Positions 1 through 8,343 of a DNA stretch of 28,900 nt are shown piece by piece. The position numbers and the translations under genes are program-made. The DNA is from an uncultured Psychrobacillus sp. (lineage in GTDB: Bacteria > Bacillota > Bacilli > Bacillales_A > Planococcaceae), in contig CAKQHO010000034.1 in NCBI GenBank assembly GCA_934234185.1, positions 1 to 28,900 of the forward strand, read 5' to 3'. The first letter of the stretch is position 1, and each line of letters opens with the position of its first letter. Below the pieces are notes generated by a model, which did not search any database, was not told where the DNA came from, and saw only the letters and a program-made list of their open reading frames with translations.

Positions 1-22
1 ATACATAATAAAACAAAAAAAG

Positions 23-62
23 AAAAAGGGAGTTGAGAGGTTTCCCACTCAACACCCTTTTT
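23..62 (-). terminator. Intrinsic terminator after yrzB
   Basis: An inverted repeat (AAAAAGGG-GTTGAG on one arm, CTCAAC-CCCTTTTT on the other) sits just past the yrzB stop codon. Read on the minus strand it is a stem followed by a T-rich run, so it should end the ireB-ruvX-yrzB transcript. The repeat is nearly symmetrical, with A-run and T-run on either side, so it may also work for a gene entering from the left. Confidence 0.8.
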
Positions 63-74
63 ATAATAAAGCAA

Positions 75-368
75 TTATTCTTCGTCTTCGTCTTCTTCAG
101 CTAAAAATGTGTTTAACATTTCTTCAATCATATCCCACTCAGCTTCATCTTCGATTGGAAGTAAATCTCCGTCTTCTCCATTTTCGTTTGGAGTAAAGGA
201 AGAAGCATGAATTTCTATTTCTTCATTTTCGTCCTCTTCTGCTCCGATTGGGTAGTAAAGAACATATGATTTACCAAATTCCTCTGATTCAAAAGTAAAT
301 AACACATTACATAGCTGCTCATTACCATTCTCGTCTACTACAGTAATATTTTCTTGTCCGTGATCCAT
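75..368 (-). CDS. yrzB: DUF1292 family protein, YrzB-like
   Basis: A 97-residue, strongly acidic protein. It matches the DUF1292/YrzB family found next to ruvX and ireB in Bacillales, with the typical core of an 'E-N-I-T-V-V-D-E-N-G-N-E' start, 'LFTFES', 'SYVLYYP' and a highly acidic C-terminal tail ending EEDEDEE. There is no signal peptide or membrane segment, so it is probably cytosolic. The molecular function of the family is unknown. The start is ATG at 368, supported by a GAGGTG site 7 nt upstream. It is the last gene of the ireB-ruvX-yrzB unit, 11 nt after ruvX, and is followed by a terminator. The family call rests on remembered sequence and synteny. Confidence 0.9.
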   Translation of the reverse strand: MDHGQENITVVDENGNEQLCNVLFTFESEEFGKSYVLYYPIGAEEDENEEIEIHASSFTPNENGEDGDLLPIEDEAEWDMIEEMLNTFLAEEDEDEE

Positions 369-379
369 TTAACGTCACC

Positions 380-799
380 TCATCTATTTTTTCTATCAAG
401 ATAGCCTTGTAAAATCATTACAGCAGCCATCTTGTCAATCACTTGCTTACGTTTTTTCCTACTAACGTCCGCATCTATTAACATACGCTCAGCTGCCATC
501 GTTGTCAAACGCTCATCCCATAACGTAACAGGAAAGTTATATTTGTCCGTTAATAGTTTAGCGTACTGTTGGGATGCCTCTGCTCTAGGACCTATAGAGT
601 TATTCATATTCTTTGGAAAGCCAACAACAAATTCTGTTACTTGATGTTGTTTTACTAATTCATCAATCCGTTCTAAACCAAATTTTTCTTCCTCTTCATT
701 GATTTTAATCGTTTCGATTCCTTGTGCTGTCCATCCGAGAGCATCACTTATGGCAATTCCAACTGTTCGGGAGCCAACGTCTAAACCCATTATTCTCAT
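380..799 (-). CDS. ruvX: RuvX/YqgF family Holliday junction resolvase-like nuclease
   Basis: A 139-residue RNase H-fold protein of the YqgF/RuvX family (YrrK in B. subtilis). The family has been linked to Holliday junction resolution and, in E. coli, to 16S rRNA 5'-end processing; which applies here cannot be read from the sequence. Visible motifs are the N-terminal GLDVGSRTVGIA (residues 5-16, with acidic residue D7), WDERLTT (94-100) and the C-terminal KRKQVIDKMAA with D122; these supply the expected acidic metal-binding residues. The length is normal for the family. The start is ATG at 799, with a GAGGCG site formed by the last codons of ireB, whose stop is 2 nt upstream, which suggests translational coupling. 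A second ATG at codon 4 is possible. Confidence 0.93.
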   Translation of the reverse strand: MRIMGLDVGSRTVGIAISDALGWTAQGIETIKINEEEEKFGLERIDELVKQHQVTEFVVGFPKNMNNSIGPRAEASQQYAKLLTDKYNFPVTLWDERLTTMAAERMLIDADVSRKKRKQVIDKMAAVMILQGYLDRKNR

Positions 800-801
800 A
801 C

Positions 802-1068
802 TTACGCCTCGTTATTCTTTTTAATGTAGAACTTAACTAATTCCTCAAGAATTTCATCTCGTTCCAATTTACGAATCATATTACGTGCATCCTGATGGCG
901 AGGGATATAAGCTGGATCACCAGAAAGTAGGTAGCCCACAATTTGATTGATAGAGTTGTACCCTTTTTCTTCTAGTGCAGAATGAACTTGTAGCATCACA
1001 TGTTTTACTTCCTGTTCCATAGATTCTTCAGGAAAGTTAAATTTCATTGTTTTATCAAATGAACTCAT
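802..1068 (-). CDS. ireB: IreB family regulatory phosphoprotein
   Basis: An 88-residue protein of the IreB/YrzL (DUF965) family. In Enterococcus faecalis IreB is a substrate of the Ser/Thr kinase IreK and negatively controls cephalosporin resistance; the role in Bacillales is less clear. The sequence carries the family signature NQIVGYLLSGDPAYIPRHQDARNMIRKLERDEI. The N-terminus is MSSFDKTMKF: a threonine is present at position 7, matching one of the two threonines I recall as phosphorylated in enterococcal IreB, while position 4 is Phe rather than Thr. I chose ATG 1068, not the upstream GTG at 1077, because the GAGG site (1077-1080) overlaps that GTG and stands 8 nt before the ATG, and because homologues begin MSSFDKT. 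The gene sits between alaS and ruvX, the usual place. Confidence 0.93.
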   Translation of the reverse strand: MSSFDKTMKFNFPEESMEQEVKHVMLQVHSALEEKGYNSINQIVGYLLSGDPAYIPRHQDARNMIRKLERDEILEELVKFYIKKNNEA

Positions 1069-1076
1069 GATCAGCA

Positions 1077-1080
1077 CCTC
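1077..1080 (-). promoter_or_regulatory. Ribosome binding site deciding the ireB start
   Basis: GAGG on the minus strand ends 8 nt before ATG 1068. It overlaps the GTG codon at 1077, so the longer 91-residue reading is unlikely. Confidence 0.75.
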
Positions 1081-1119
1081 GCTTTCAAAATTTTGTCAAG
1101 GTTACGAATTTATTTATTA

Positions 1120-1148
1120 ATTATAACCTATTTCTAAAATAGTTTAAA
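1120..1148 (-). promoter_or_regulatory. Possible promoter of ireB-ruvX-yrzB
   Basis: The minus strand has a perfect TATAAT (1120-1125) and, 17 bp upstream, a weak TTTAAA (1143-1148, 4 of 6 to consensus) that overlaps the end of alaS. No terminator separates alaS from ireB, so this would be an internal promoter adding to read-through from alaS. Confidence 0.45.
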
Positions 1149-3777
1149 CATTTTTGATATATTCGTAAACGGAGTTTAATGCAGGCTCTAGTTTTACTGT
1201 GTCTTTTGCACCAGCCATTGCAAAATCAGGTCGACCTCCGCCTTTCCCTCCGCATTGCTCCGCTACAAACTTAACAATATTGCCAGCATGGTAGTTTCCA
1301 CCAACTAAATCCTTCGTAACTCCTGCTGATATCATCACTTTTTCTCCATCTATTGCACCAAGTACTATGACAGCAGTTTCTAGCTTTTGTTTTAAATCAT
1401 CCATCATTTGACGAAGCTGATTGTTGTCTTTAGCATCTACTTTAACCGAAAGAACTGTAATATCGTTAATAGTTTGAGCAGAAGATAGAACAGATGATGC
1501 TTGACTGTTAGCAATTTTTGCAGATAGAGACTCATTTTCTCTTTGTACATGTTTAAGCTCTGCCATTAATTGACCAACTTTTGTAACAAGATCTTTTGGC
1601 TGGGCCTTCAATAGATTCCCCGCTTCTATAAGAAGCTTTTCCTCCTCTTTAACAGCTTCGTAAGCAGCTTTGCCTGTTACAGCCTCAATACGACGAGTTC
1701 CTGCCCCTATACCGCCTTCAGACAGTATTTTAAAGAAACCGACTTCCGATGTATTTTTTACATGCACACCGCCACAAAGCTCTAAAGAATAGTTACCCAT
1801 TTGAACTACACGAACAATTTCTCCGTATTTTTCTCCAAAAAGAGCCATTGCTCCCATATTTTTTGCCTCTTCAATATTATGATACCCAGTTACCACCGGA
1901 ATATTATCCCACACTTTTTCATTAACTATGCGCTCAATTGTTTCAAGCTCATCTTTTGTTACTTGTCCAAAATGAGAGAAGTCAAAGCGAAGTCTGTCCG
2001 GGCCTACATAAGAACCTGCCTGATTAACATGACCCCCAAGTACATCCTTTAGTGCTTGGTGGAGTATATGTGTTGCCGAATGATTCTTAATCGTTAGTCC
2101 ACGAAGTGTTTGATCTACTGTTGCCGTAATTTGTACTCCTTGAGTCATTTCACCTGACTCAACTACAACTGTATGAAGATTTTGCCCATTAGGTGCTTTT
2201 TGAACGTCCTTAACAAAACCACGGAAGTTATCATTTTCTATGATACCGTGGTCAGCAATTTGCCCTCCACTCTCTGCATAGAAAGGTGTTTGCTTAAGTA
2301 CAACTTTTACCTCGTCTCCTTCTTGAGCAGCTTTTACTACTTCATGACCGGAAACTATAGTAGTAATTTCAGTTGTTACGCTTAACGTATCATAGCCAAC
2401 AAATTCACTGTCATCCTGAATATTACTAAAAACCTCCGATTGAACCTGCATGGAATCTACATTTTGGCGTGCTGCTCTTGCCCGTGATCGTTGAGCTTCC
2501 ATTTCCTTTGTAAAGCCCTCATGGTCTACTGACATGTTAGCTTCCTCTGCATATTCCTCTGTTAATTCAATAGGAAAACCATATGTGTCATATAATGTAA
2601 AGGTTGTTACTCCAGGAATAAAGGAATCTCCCTTCGCTTTTTGCTCTTCGATTACTTTTTCAAGTATTGCAAGACCGTCATGTAATGTTTCATGGAAGCG
2701 TTCTTCCTCTGTTTTGATGACTCTCATGATAAAGTCCTGCTTTTCAGTTACCTCTGGATAGAAGTCTTTCATAATTTCTCCTACAACAGGGACTAATTCA
2801 TGTAAGAAGGGACGGTCAACACCCAACTGCTTTGCAAAGCGAACAGCACGACGTAATAATCTTCTTAAAACATAGCCTCGACCTTCATTGGAAGGTAAAG
2901 CACCATCACCAATTGCAAAGGCTACTGTTCGAATGTGGTCAGCGATAACCTTAAAGGCTACGTCATTTTCTTTGCTATCCCCATATACTTTTCCAGAAAT
3001 CTCTTCTGTTTTTCGAATAATTGGGATGAAAAGGTCTGTATCAAAGTTCGTCGGTACATCTTGAACTACGCTTGCCATACGTTCTAATCCCATTCCAGTA
3101 TCAATGTTTTGTTTTGGGAGTGGAGTATATGTATGGTCAGGATTATGATTGAATTCAGAGAAAACAAGGTTCCAAATTTCTAAATAACGCTCATTCTCTC
3201 CCCCTGGATATAGTTCAGGATCGTTTTCATCATTCCCATATGCTTCTCCACGGTCATAGAAAATTTCTGAGTTAGGTCCACTTGGTCCCTCTCCGATATC
3301 CCAAAAGTTTCCTTCCAAGCGAATGATTCTTTCTTCTGGGATGCCAATTTCATCCTTCCAAATAGCATATGCTTCTTCATCTTCTGGATGAATGGTTATT
3401 GATAATTTTTCTGGATCAAAGCCGATCCATTTATCATCAGTTAAAAATTCCCACGCCCAATGAATAGCTTCCTTTTTAAAATATTCACCTATGGAAAAAT
3501 TCCCTAGCATCTCGAAAAACGTATGATGTCTAGCAGTTTTTCCAACATTTTCGATGTCATTTGTTCTAATAGATTTTTGTGCGTTCGTAATACGAGGGTT
3601 TTCTGGAATAACTCGACCATCAAAATATTTTTTTAAAGTTGCCACACCGCAGTTAATCCATAGCAAAGATGGGTCATTGATAGGTACTAGCGGAGCTGAA
3701 GGCTCTTGGCTATGCCCTTTCTCAATGAAAAAGTCTAAATACATTTGTCTAATTTGAGCACCTGTTAATTGCTTCAT
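1144..3777 (-). CDS. alaS: Alanyl-tRNA synthetase
   Basis: An 877-residue class II synthetase that charges tRNA-Ala in the cytosol, essentially the same length as the B. subtilis enzyme. The order is a catalytic core at the N-terminus, then a tRNA-recognition region, an editing domain with the zinc-type motif (H566 and H570 in NHSATH, C668 and H672 in CGGVHV), and a C-terminal oligomerisation/C-Ala domain ending in the GGKGGGRPDFAMAG glycine-rich motif (DHHA1-type). All four editing-site ligands are present, so Ser/Gly mischarging can be cleared. The start ATG 3777 follows AGGAGG by 7 nt. Expression is controlled by an alanine T-box leader (3841-4060) and a strong promoter (4075-4104). There is no terminator before ireB, so alaS probably shares a message with ireB-ruvX-yrzB. 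Confidence 0.98.
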   Translation of the reverse strand: MKQLTGAQIRQMYLDFFIEKGHSQEPSAPLVPINDPSLLWINCGVATLKKYFDGRVIPENPRITNAQKSIRTNDIENVGKTARHHTFFEMLGNFSIGEYFKKEAIHWAWEFLTDDKWIGFDPEKLSITIHPEDEEAYAIWKDEIGIPEERIIRLEGNFWDIGEGPSGPNSEIFYDRGEAYGNDENDPELYPGGENERYLEIWNLVFSEFNHNPDHTYTPLPKQNIDTGMGLERMASVVQDVPTNFDTDLFIPIIRKTEEISGKVYGDSKENDVAFKVIADHIRTVAFAIGDGALPSNEGRGYVLRRLLRRAVRFAKQLGVDRPFLHELVPVVGEIMKDFYPEVTEKQDFIMRVIKTEEERFHETLHDGLAILEKVIEEQKAKGDSFIPGVTTFTLYDTYGFPIELTEEYAEEANMSVDHEGFTKEMEAQRSRARAARQNVDSMQVQSEVFSNIQDDSEFVGYDTLSVTTEITTIVSGHEVVKAAQEGDEVKVVLKQTPFYAESGGQIADHGIIENDNFRGFVKDVQKAPNGQNLHTVVVESGEMTQGVQITATVDQTLRGLTIKNHSATHILHQALKDVLGGHVNQAGSYVGPDRLRFDFSHFGQVTKDELETIERIVNEKVWDNIPVVTGYHNIEEAKNMGAMALFGEKYGEIVRVVQMGNYSLELCGGVHVKNTSEVGFFKILSEGGIGAGTRRIEAVTGKAAYEAVKEEEKLLIEAGNLLKAQPKDLVTKVGQLMAELKHVQRENESLSAKIANSQASSVLSSAQTINDITVLSVKVDAKDNNQLRQMMDDLKQKLETAVIVLGAIDGEKVMISAGVTKDLVGGNYHAGNIVKFVAEQCGGKGGGRPDFAMAGAKDTVKLEPALNSVYEYIKNV

Positions 3778-3840
3778 GAAAATTCCTCCTACTTTTTTAA
3801 CTTTTGAATAAAGAAAACGATAAGTTTTAAAAAAGAAAAT

Positions 3841-3874
3841 AAAAAAGCCTTCATCCCTAAAAGGGACGAAAGCT
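3841..3874 (-). terminator. Attenuator of the alaS T-box
   Basis: On the minus strand AGCTTTCGTCCCT pairs with AGGGATGAAGGCT (13 pairs including G-T wobbles) around a short T-rich loop and is followed by six T. This is the regulated terminator of the leader. It is also the only intrinsic terminator I see after recD2. Confidence 0.93.
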
Positions 3875-4060
3875 ATATTTTCGCGGTACCACCCTAGTTA
3901 CATAGCTATCGCTATGTCTCTCGATCACCTTAACGCGGCTATACGGCAGGGATTAGCTGCACTCAAGAGTAGCTTTCCTAATTGTTGGTTCCGAGAACTC
4001 TTCCAGCCAATGGAGTTCCTCTCTATTCGGTCAACAGAAGTACTTTCTCTGTCATCATTT
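3841..4060 (-). promoter_or_regulatory. T-box riboswitch leader of alaS
   Basis: The canonical T-box sequence AGGGTGGTACCGCG lies at 3882-3895 (minus strand). It is preceded by a Stem I region beginning near GATGACAG at about 4053, with the AGAGAGG and GGCTGGAAG elements, and followed by an intrinsic terminator. The likely specifier region reads GAGTG-CA-GCT-A: GCA (3958-3960) or GCT (3955-3957), both alanine codons. Uncharged tRNA-Ala should pair with the specifier and the T-box bulge and favour the antiterminator. I could not fold the specifier loop well enough to choose between the two codons. Confidence 0.95.
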
Positions 4061-4074
4061 TATATATGCAATTG

Positions 4075-4104
4075 ATTATAAAGGAACTATTCTAAAACTG
4101 TCAA
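4075..4104 (-). promoter_or_regulatory. Promoter of the alaS leader
   Basis: The minus strand carries perfect TTGACA (4099-4104) and TATAAT (4075-4080) with an 18-bp spacer, a vegetative SigA-type promoter. The -35 hexamer overlaps the TGA stop codon of recD2 (4101-4103). Confidence 0.9.
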
Positions 4105-6518
4105 TCCGATTCTAAAAATTGATAAGGAGAAATACCTTGCATCCCAATCATCGGGTCTATCGTATGATAATTATCGCCAGATAGAAAGGCATGTTCTTTA
4201 GAAACTTCCTCTGGGGTATTTTCTTCTATTACCTCATCATTCGTGGTATCAAGTACCACTTCATTTGTCAGCCTTTCGCGAAGAGTTGTTAAGCGCGTAA
4301 GATCATCTGTACGCTCTACTCCAAACTTAAACACATCTGGATCTCCACATAGAATGAGGAAGTTTTTCGCTCTTGTAATACCAGTATAAAGTAAATTGCG
4401 TCTTAACATCTTCATATAACTTCTAGTAACCGGCATAATGACTGTTTGGAACTCACTACCCTGAGACTTATGTACAGAGCAACAATACGCTAATGTGATT
4501 TGGTTTAAATCGTTTTTTTCATAGGTTACTTCATTGCCATCGAAAGAAACTACCAACATTTCCTTTTTATCGGTCGTTTCTGCTGCTCTGAAAATACTAA
4601 CAATCTCTCCCATATCTCCGTTGAAAACATTGCTTTCTGGCTGATTGACAAGCTGGAGAACTTTATCTCCGATACGGTAAGTAGTATCTCCAAAAATCAT
4701 TTCTTTTCTTGTACCGTCTGGATTTGGGTTAACCATCTCTTGTATCATTTTATTCAATGCGTCAATTCCCGCAGGGCCTCTGTACATCGGGGCTAGTACT
4801 TGGATCTCACGAATTGAAAGACCTTTAGACAATGCACTTTTTAATACCTGCTCTACTACCTGTGCTATTTGCTCGGTGGATGCCTTGATAAAAGAGCGAT
4901 CCTTTGTTTTATTTAATAAAGTTGGTGGTACCACACCATTCTTCATATCATGTGCAAGTTCAATAATAGAGGACCCTTCTGCTTGTCTGTATATATCCTT
5001 CAATTCTACCGTTGGAATTCTTTTAGAGGCCAAAAGATCCTTTAATACCTGCCCTGGGCCCACAGGAGGTAATTGATCTTGGTCTCCAACAAATATAACT
5101 TGTGCATCCTTAGGAATTGCCTTAAGCAATTGATGACCAAGCCAAGTATCTAACATAGAAGTCTCGTCAATAATTATTAACTTACCCTCTATTTCTCTTC
5201 CTTCAACATCCGTTTCCTCTTGTCCGGTAAATCCTAATAACCTATGGATGGTCATAGCAGGCAGACCAGTAGATTCGCTAAGTCTTTTAGCTGCTCTTCC
5301 AGTTGGTGCTGCTAGCACAACTGGGAATGCCTTTTTATCCTTAACCCATTCCTTAGGATCGAGAGATAAACCATGAAGCTCAGCATAAAGCTCCACAATC
5401 CCTCTCACAACGGTAGTTTTACCAGTTCCAGGTCCACCTGTTAGAAGTGTAAAAGAGGAGTTTAAAGCAATTTCGATTGCTTTTATTTGGGTTTCAGCGT
5501 ATTGAACTCCCAGTCTTTCCTCTAATGAGCCCAGCTGTTTTTTTATTTCTGCCAAGGGAAAATGTTTAAACTGCTCATCTTCCATTAATAGTGATTCGAT
5601 TTTAGAGCTAATACCTACTTCAGAAAAATACAAGGAAGGTATATAAAACCGGTTTACCTCCCCTATAATACGGCTTTCTTCAGCAAGCTCTATACAGCAC
5701 TTAGTGATGGCATCATATGTAATTTCTTCTCGTTGGGAGTTTTCTAAAAGTTGCTTAACGTCTTCTAATAGCTGCTCGGCATATAAAAACACATGCCCTT
5801 CACTAAGGGATGCTTGTTGCAATAAATGATAGATGGCAGCTTTAATGCGGTCAGGGTGATTCCCCTGTATTCCAAGCTTAAATCCAAGCTCATCTGCTCG
5901 TACAAAGCCAACTCCCTCTACTTCTTCGATTAAACGATATGGATTTTTTGTTAATACCGTAATGGTTTCTTCTCTATATGCTTGATAAATTTTCATCGCA
6001 ATTTGTGGACCAAAGCCCCACTCATTTAACTGAATCATTACTTTTTCTAAGCCCAGGTTTTGCTCTAGCACCGAACGTAGCGTTTCTTTTTTATCGTCTC
6101 CGAGCTTTGGAACGACATCCAGCACGCTAGCATCATCTAATATTTTGTTTATAGCATTCGGTCCAAGCTTTTTAACAATCTGTTCCGCCGTCTTTCTTCC
6201 TATGCCTGGAAATAAGTCACTAGATAGATAATGTACTATGCCAGCTTCCGTTGCAGGCACCTCTTTTTGAAAGGTCTCAACTTGAAACTGGACCCCATAT
6301 TTCGGATGATTTTTGACAAAGCCAGTAAATTTATAAGACTCCTCTAACACTAATGGTGGAAAGTAGCCAGTAACAATAATCTCTTTGTCTGTATAGGTTG
6401 TATTCGTGGATTTTATTTTCAATTTTATAATGGAGAATAAATTTTGAGGGTTATGAAAGATTGAGACAATCGGTCTGCCACTTATAAATTGTTTTTCATT
6501 ATTTATTTCATTGCTCAC
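4101..6518 (-). CDS. recD2: RecD2 family 5'-3' DNA helicase
   Basis: An 805-residue SF1B helicase of the RecD2 type (YrrC in B. subtilis), which acts without RecBC and is linked to repair and replication fork stability. The long N-terminal part holds the OB-like and helix-hairpin-helix region typical of RecD2 (for example SSDLFPGIGRKTAEQIVKKLG). The Walker A motif is GGPGTGKT (361-368, K367), Walker B is IIIDETSML (D451, E452), and the late motif TLAYCCSVHKSQGSEF marks the UvrD/RecD C-terminal fold. The start is GTG 6518, behind AAAGGGAG, which overlaps the stop region of the TPR gene 16 nt upstream. It is the last gene of the cymR unit; no dedicated terminator follows before the alaS promoter. 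Confidence 0.96.
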   Translation of the reverse strand: MSNEINNEKQFISGRPIVSIFHNPQNLFSIIKLKIKSTNTTYTDKEIIVTGYFPPLVLEESYKFTGFVKNHPKYGVQFQVETFQKEVPATEAGIVHYLSSDLFPGIGRKTAEQIVKKLGPNAINKILDDASVLDVVPKLGDDKKETLRSVLEQNLGLEKVMIQLNEWGFGPQIAMKIYQAYREETITVLTKNPYRLIEEVEGVGFVRADELGFKLGIQGNHPDRIKAAIYHLLQQASLSEGHVFLYAEQLLEDVKQLLENSQREEITYDAITKCCIELAEESRIIGEVNRFYIPSLYFSEVGISSKIESLLMEDEQFKHFPLAEIKKQLGSLEERLGVQYAETQIKAIEIALNSSFTLLTGGPGTGKTTVVRGIVELYAELHGLSLDPKEWVKDKKAFPVVLAAPTGRAAKRLSESTGLPAMTIHRLLGFTGQEETDVEGREIEGKLIIIDETSMLDTWLGHQLLKAIPKDAQVIFVGDQDQLPPVGPGQVLKDLLASKRIPTVELKDIYRQAEGSSIIELAHDMKNGVVPPTLLNKTKDRSFIKASTEQIAQVVEQVLKSALSKGLSIREIQVLAPMYRGPAGIDALNKMIQEMVNPNPDGTRKEMIFGDTTYRIGDKVLQLVNQPESNVFNGDMGEIVSIFRAAETTDKKEMLVVSFDGNEVTYEKNDLNQITLAYCCSVHKSQGSEFQTVIMPVTRSYMKMLRRNLLYTGITRAKNFLILCGDPDVFKFGVERTDDLTRLTTLRERLTNEVVLDTTNDEVIEENTPEEVSKEHAFLSGDNYHTIDPMIGMQGISPYQFLESD

Positions 6519-6534
6519 GATTGTCTCTCTCCCT

Positions 6535-7191
6535 TTAGTTTCGTAGTGAAATCATATCATATACATATTTTGCCTGATCATAATTTGGTTGAATAGTGAA
6601 TGCCTTTTTTAAGTGCTGCAATGCCTTTTCTGTTTCTGTTGTTGAAACGGCATATAAAACTCCAAGATTATAATGAGCATCAGCATTTTCAGGATTCTCT
6701 TCTAGAATCTCTACAAAGATCGGCTCTGCCTGCTCAAACATTTCCAAGCTTGCAAGCGCTATTCCGTAAGTCAATCTAATTTGTAAGTCAGCAGAATCTA
6801 ATTCATAAGCTCGTTGAAGATAAGGAAGTGCCAACTTAGGGAGGTCTCCTTTTTGGAAGCACTTCCCTAGCATGAAGTATGCATCAGGGCCGGTAATATT
6901 ATTAGCTATAGCTTTTTCATATAGCTTAGCAGCTTCCTCAAATCTCTCTGCATTGTAATACAGATTCGCCAAGCTATAATAAGCAGTCGCCGCAGTTTCA
7001 TCAAGAGTGATAGCCTTTTGGAAAAATCTCTCAGCTCGTTCTTGATCATTCATCGAAGCTAGCAAATTACCAAAGTTAATATATCCGATTACTTCCTCTG
7101 GATTTTCTTCAATAGCCTTCGTAAAGTATTCTGCGGCCTTTGTATAGTCTTTCTCCTGTATCGCTTGAATTCCTGATTCATTGTAATTCAT
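6535..7191 (-). CDS. yrrB: TPR repeat protein, YrrB-like
   Basis: A 218-residue cytosolic protein made almost wholly of tetratricopeptide repeats, about six, with recognisable signatures such as 'A-I-Q-E-K-D-Y-T-K-A-A-E-Y-F', 'AYYSLANLYYN', 'AYFMLGKCFQKGD' and 'AHYNLGVLYA'. TPR proteins are protein-protein scaffolds; no catalytic domain is present. The position between mnmA and recD2 and the length match YrrB of B. subtilis, whose role is not firmly known. The start ATG 7191 has AGGAGG 7 nt upstream, and this site overlaps the mnmA stop codon, 11 nt away, so the genes are probably translationally coupled. The context suggests a role linked to tRNA thiolation or to RecD2, but that is inference. 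Confidence 0.9.
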   Translation of the reverse strand: MNYNESGIQAIQEKDYTKAAEYFTKAIEENPEEVIGYINFGNLLASMNDQERAERFFQKAITLDETAATAYYSLANLYYNAERFEEAAKLYEKAIANNITGPDAYFMLGKCFQKGDLPKLALPYLQRAYELDSADLQIRLTYGIALASLEMFEQAEPIFVEILEENPENADAHYNLGVLYAVSTTETEKALQHLKKAFTIQPNYDQAKYVYDMISLRN

Positions 7192-7202
7192 ATCATTACC
7201 TC

Positions 7203-8315
7203 CTAGCCTACGTACTCTAACTTGTGTCCTTCTTTAAAAACTTCATCGATTGTTGCTCCACCAAGACACTCGTCACCTTGATAAAAGACAACAGCTTGGC
7301 CCGGAGTTATTGCACGAACTGGCTGATCAAAGGTTACATTTACTTTATCTTCTGATAAAATTTCTACCTTTACCCCAATATCCTCTTGGCGATAACGGAA
7401 TTTTGCCGTGCAATGAAATTCTGGTGACTTGTCCAACGTGGTAGTAAATGATAAGTTTGTCGCTGTAAGACTTGTCGAGAATAGAGCATCATTATTGATG
7501 TTTTGTCCTACTAGCAATACATTGCGCTTTAAATCTTTCCCCATTACAAACCAAGGATCCCCTGCTCCACCAATTCCAAGACCATGACGTTGACCAATCG
7601 TATAATACATCAGGCCATCATGTTTACCCATCACTTTACCATCCATTGTTTCCATTGTACCTGGTTTAGCAGGTAGGTACTGACTTAAAAACTCTTTGAA
7701 ATTTCTTTCTCCAATAAAACAGATACCTGTAGAATCTTTTTTCTTAGCAGTAGCTAAGCCTTGTTCAGAAGCAATTTCTCTTACTCTTTTTTTATCTAGG
7801 TGCCCAATTGGAAACATAACTTTTTCTAACTGTTCTTGCGTTAGTTGATTAAGGAAATACGTTTGATCCTTATTGTTGTCTTTGCCACGAAGCATACGTG
7901 TTTGACCATCACGAACCTCTACTTGCGCATAATGTCCAGTTGCCAAGTAATCTGCTCCTAATGCAAGTGCGTGCTCTAGAAATGCCTTAAACTTAATCTC
8001 CTTGTTACACATCACGTCAGGGTTTGGAGTTCTTCCAGCTTTATATTCCTCTAAGAAATAAGTAAAAACCTTATCCCAGTATTGTTTTTCAAAATTTACA
8101 GCGTAATAAGGAATCCCGATTTGGTTACATACCTTGATAACATCCTCATAATCTTCTGTAGCTGTACACACACCATTTTCATCAGTGTCGTCCCAGTTTT
8201 TCATAAAGATACCGATAACATCATAGCCTTGCTCTTTTAATAGGTAAGCCGCAACAGATGAGTCCACCCCTCCGGACATCCCTACCACTACTCTTGTTTC
8301 TTCTATTTTCTTCAC
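7203..8315 (-). CDS. mnmA: tRNA-uridine 2-sulfurtransferase MnmA
   Basis: A 370-residue enzyme that adds the 2-thio group to U34 of Lys, Glu and Gln tRNAs, using ATP to adenylate the uridine and sulfur from a cysteine desulfurase. It has the PP-loop SGGVDSS near the N-terminus, the catalytic cysteine C103 in DVMCNKEIKF and the second cysteine C199 in GICFIGERNF, with the conserved GHYA and GQRHGLGIGG motifs. The start appears to be GTG 8315: in-frame TGA and TAA codons lie just upstream and homologues begin a few residues before TRVVVGMSGG. The ribosome site there is poor, unlike its neighbours. It lies 28 nt after the cysteine desulfurase gene, its probable sulfur donor. Confidence 0.97.
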   Translation of the reverse strand: MKKIEETRVVVGMSGGVDSSVAAYLLKEQGYDVIGIFMKNWDDTDENGVCTATEDYEDVIKVCNQIGIPYYAVNFEKQYWDKVFTYFLEEYKAGRTPNPDVMCNKEIKFKAFLEHALALGADYLATGHYAQVEVRDGQTRMLRGKDNNKDQTYFLNQLTQEQLEKVMFPIGHLDKKRVREIASEQGLATAKKKDSTGICFIGERNFKEFLSQYLPAKPGTMETMDGKVMGKHDGLMYYTIGQRHGLGIGGAGDPWFVMGKDLKRNVLLVGQNINNDALFSTSLTATNLSFTTTLDKSPEFHCTAKFRYRQEDIGVKVEILSEDKVNVTFDQPVRAITPGQAVVFYQGDECLGGATIDEVFKEGHKLEYVG

Positions 8316-8343
8316 CTTTTATCACTCATTTCAATATATTCCT

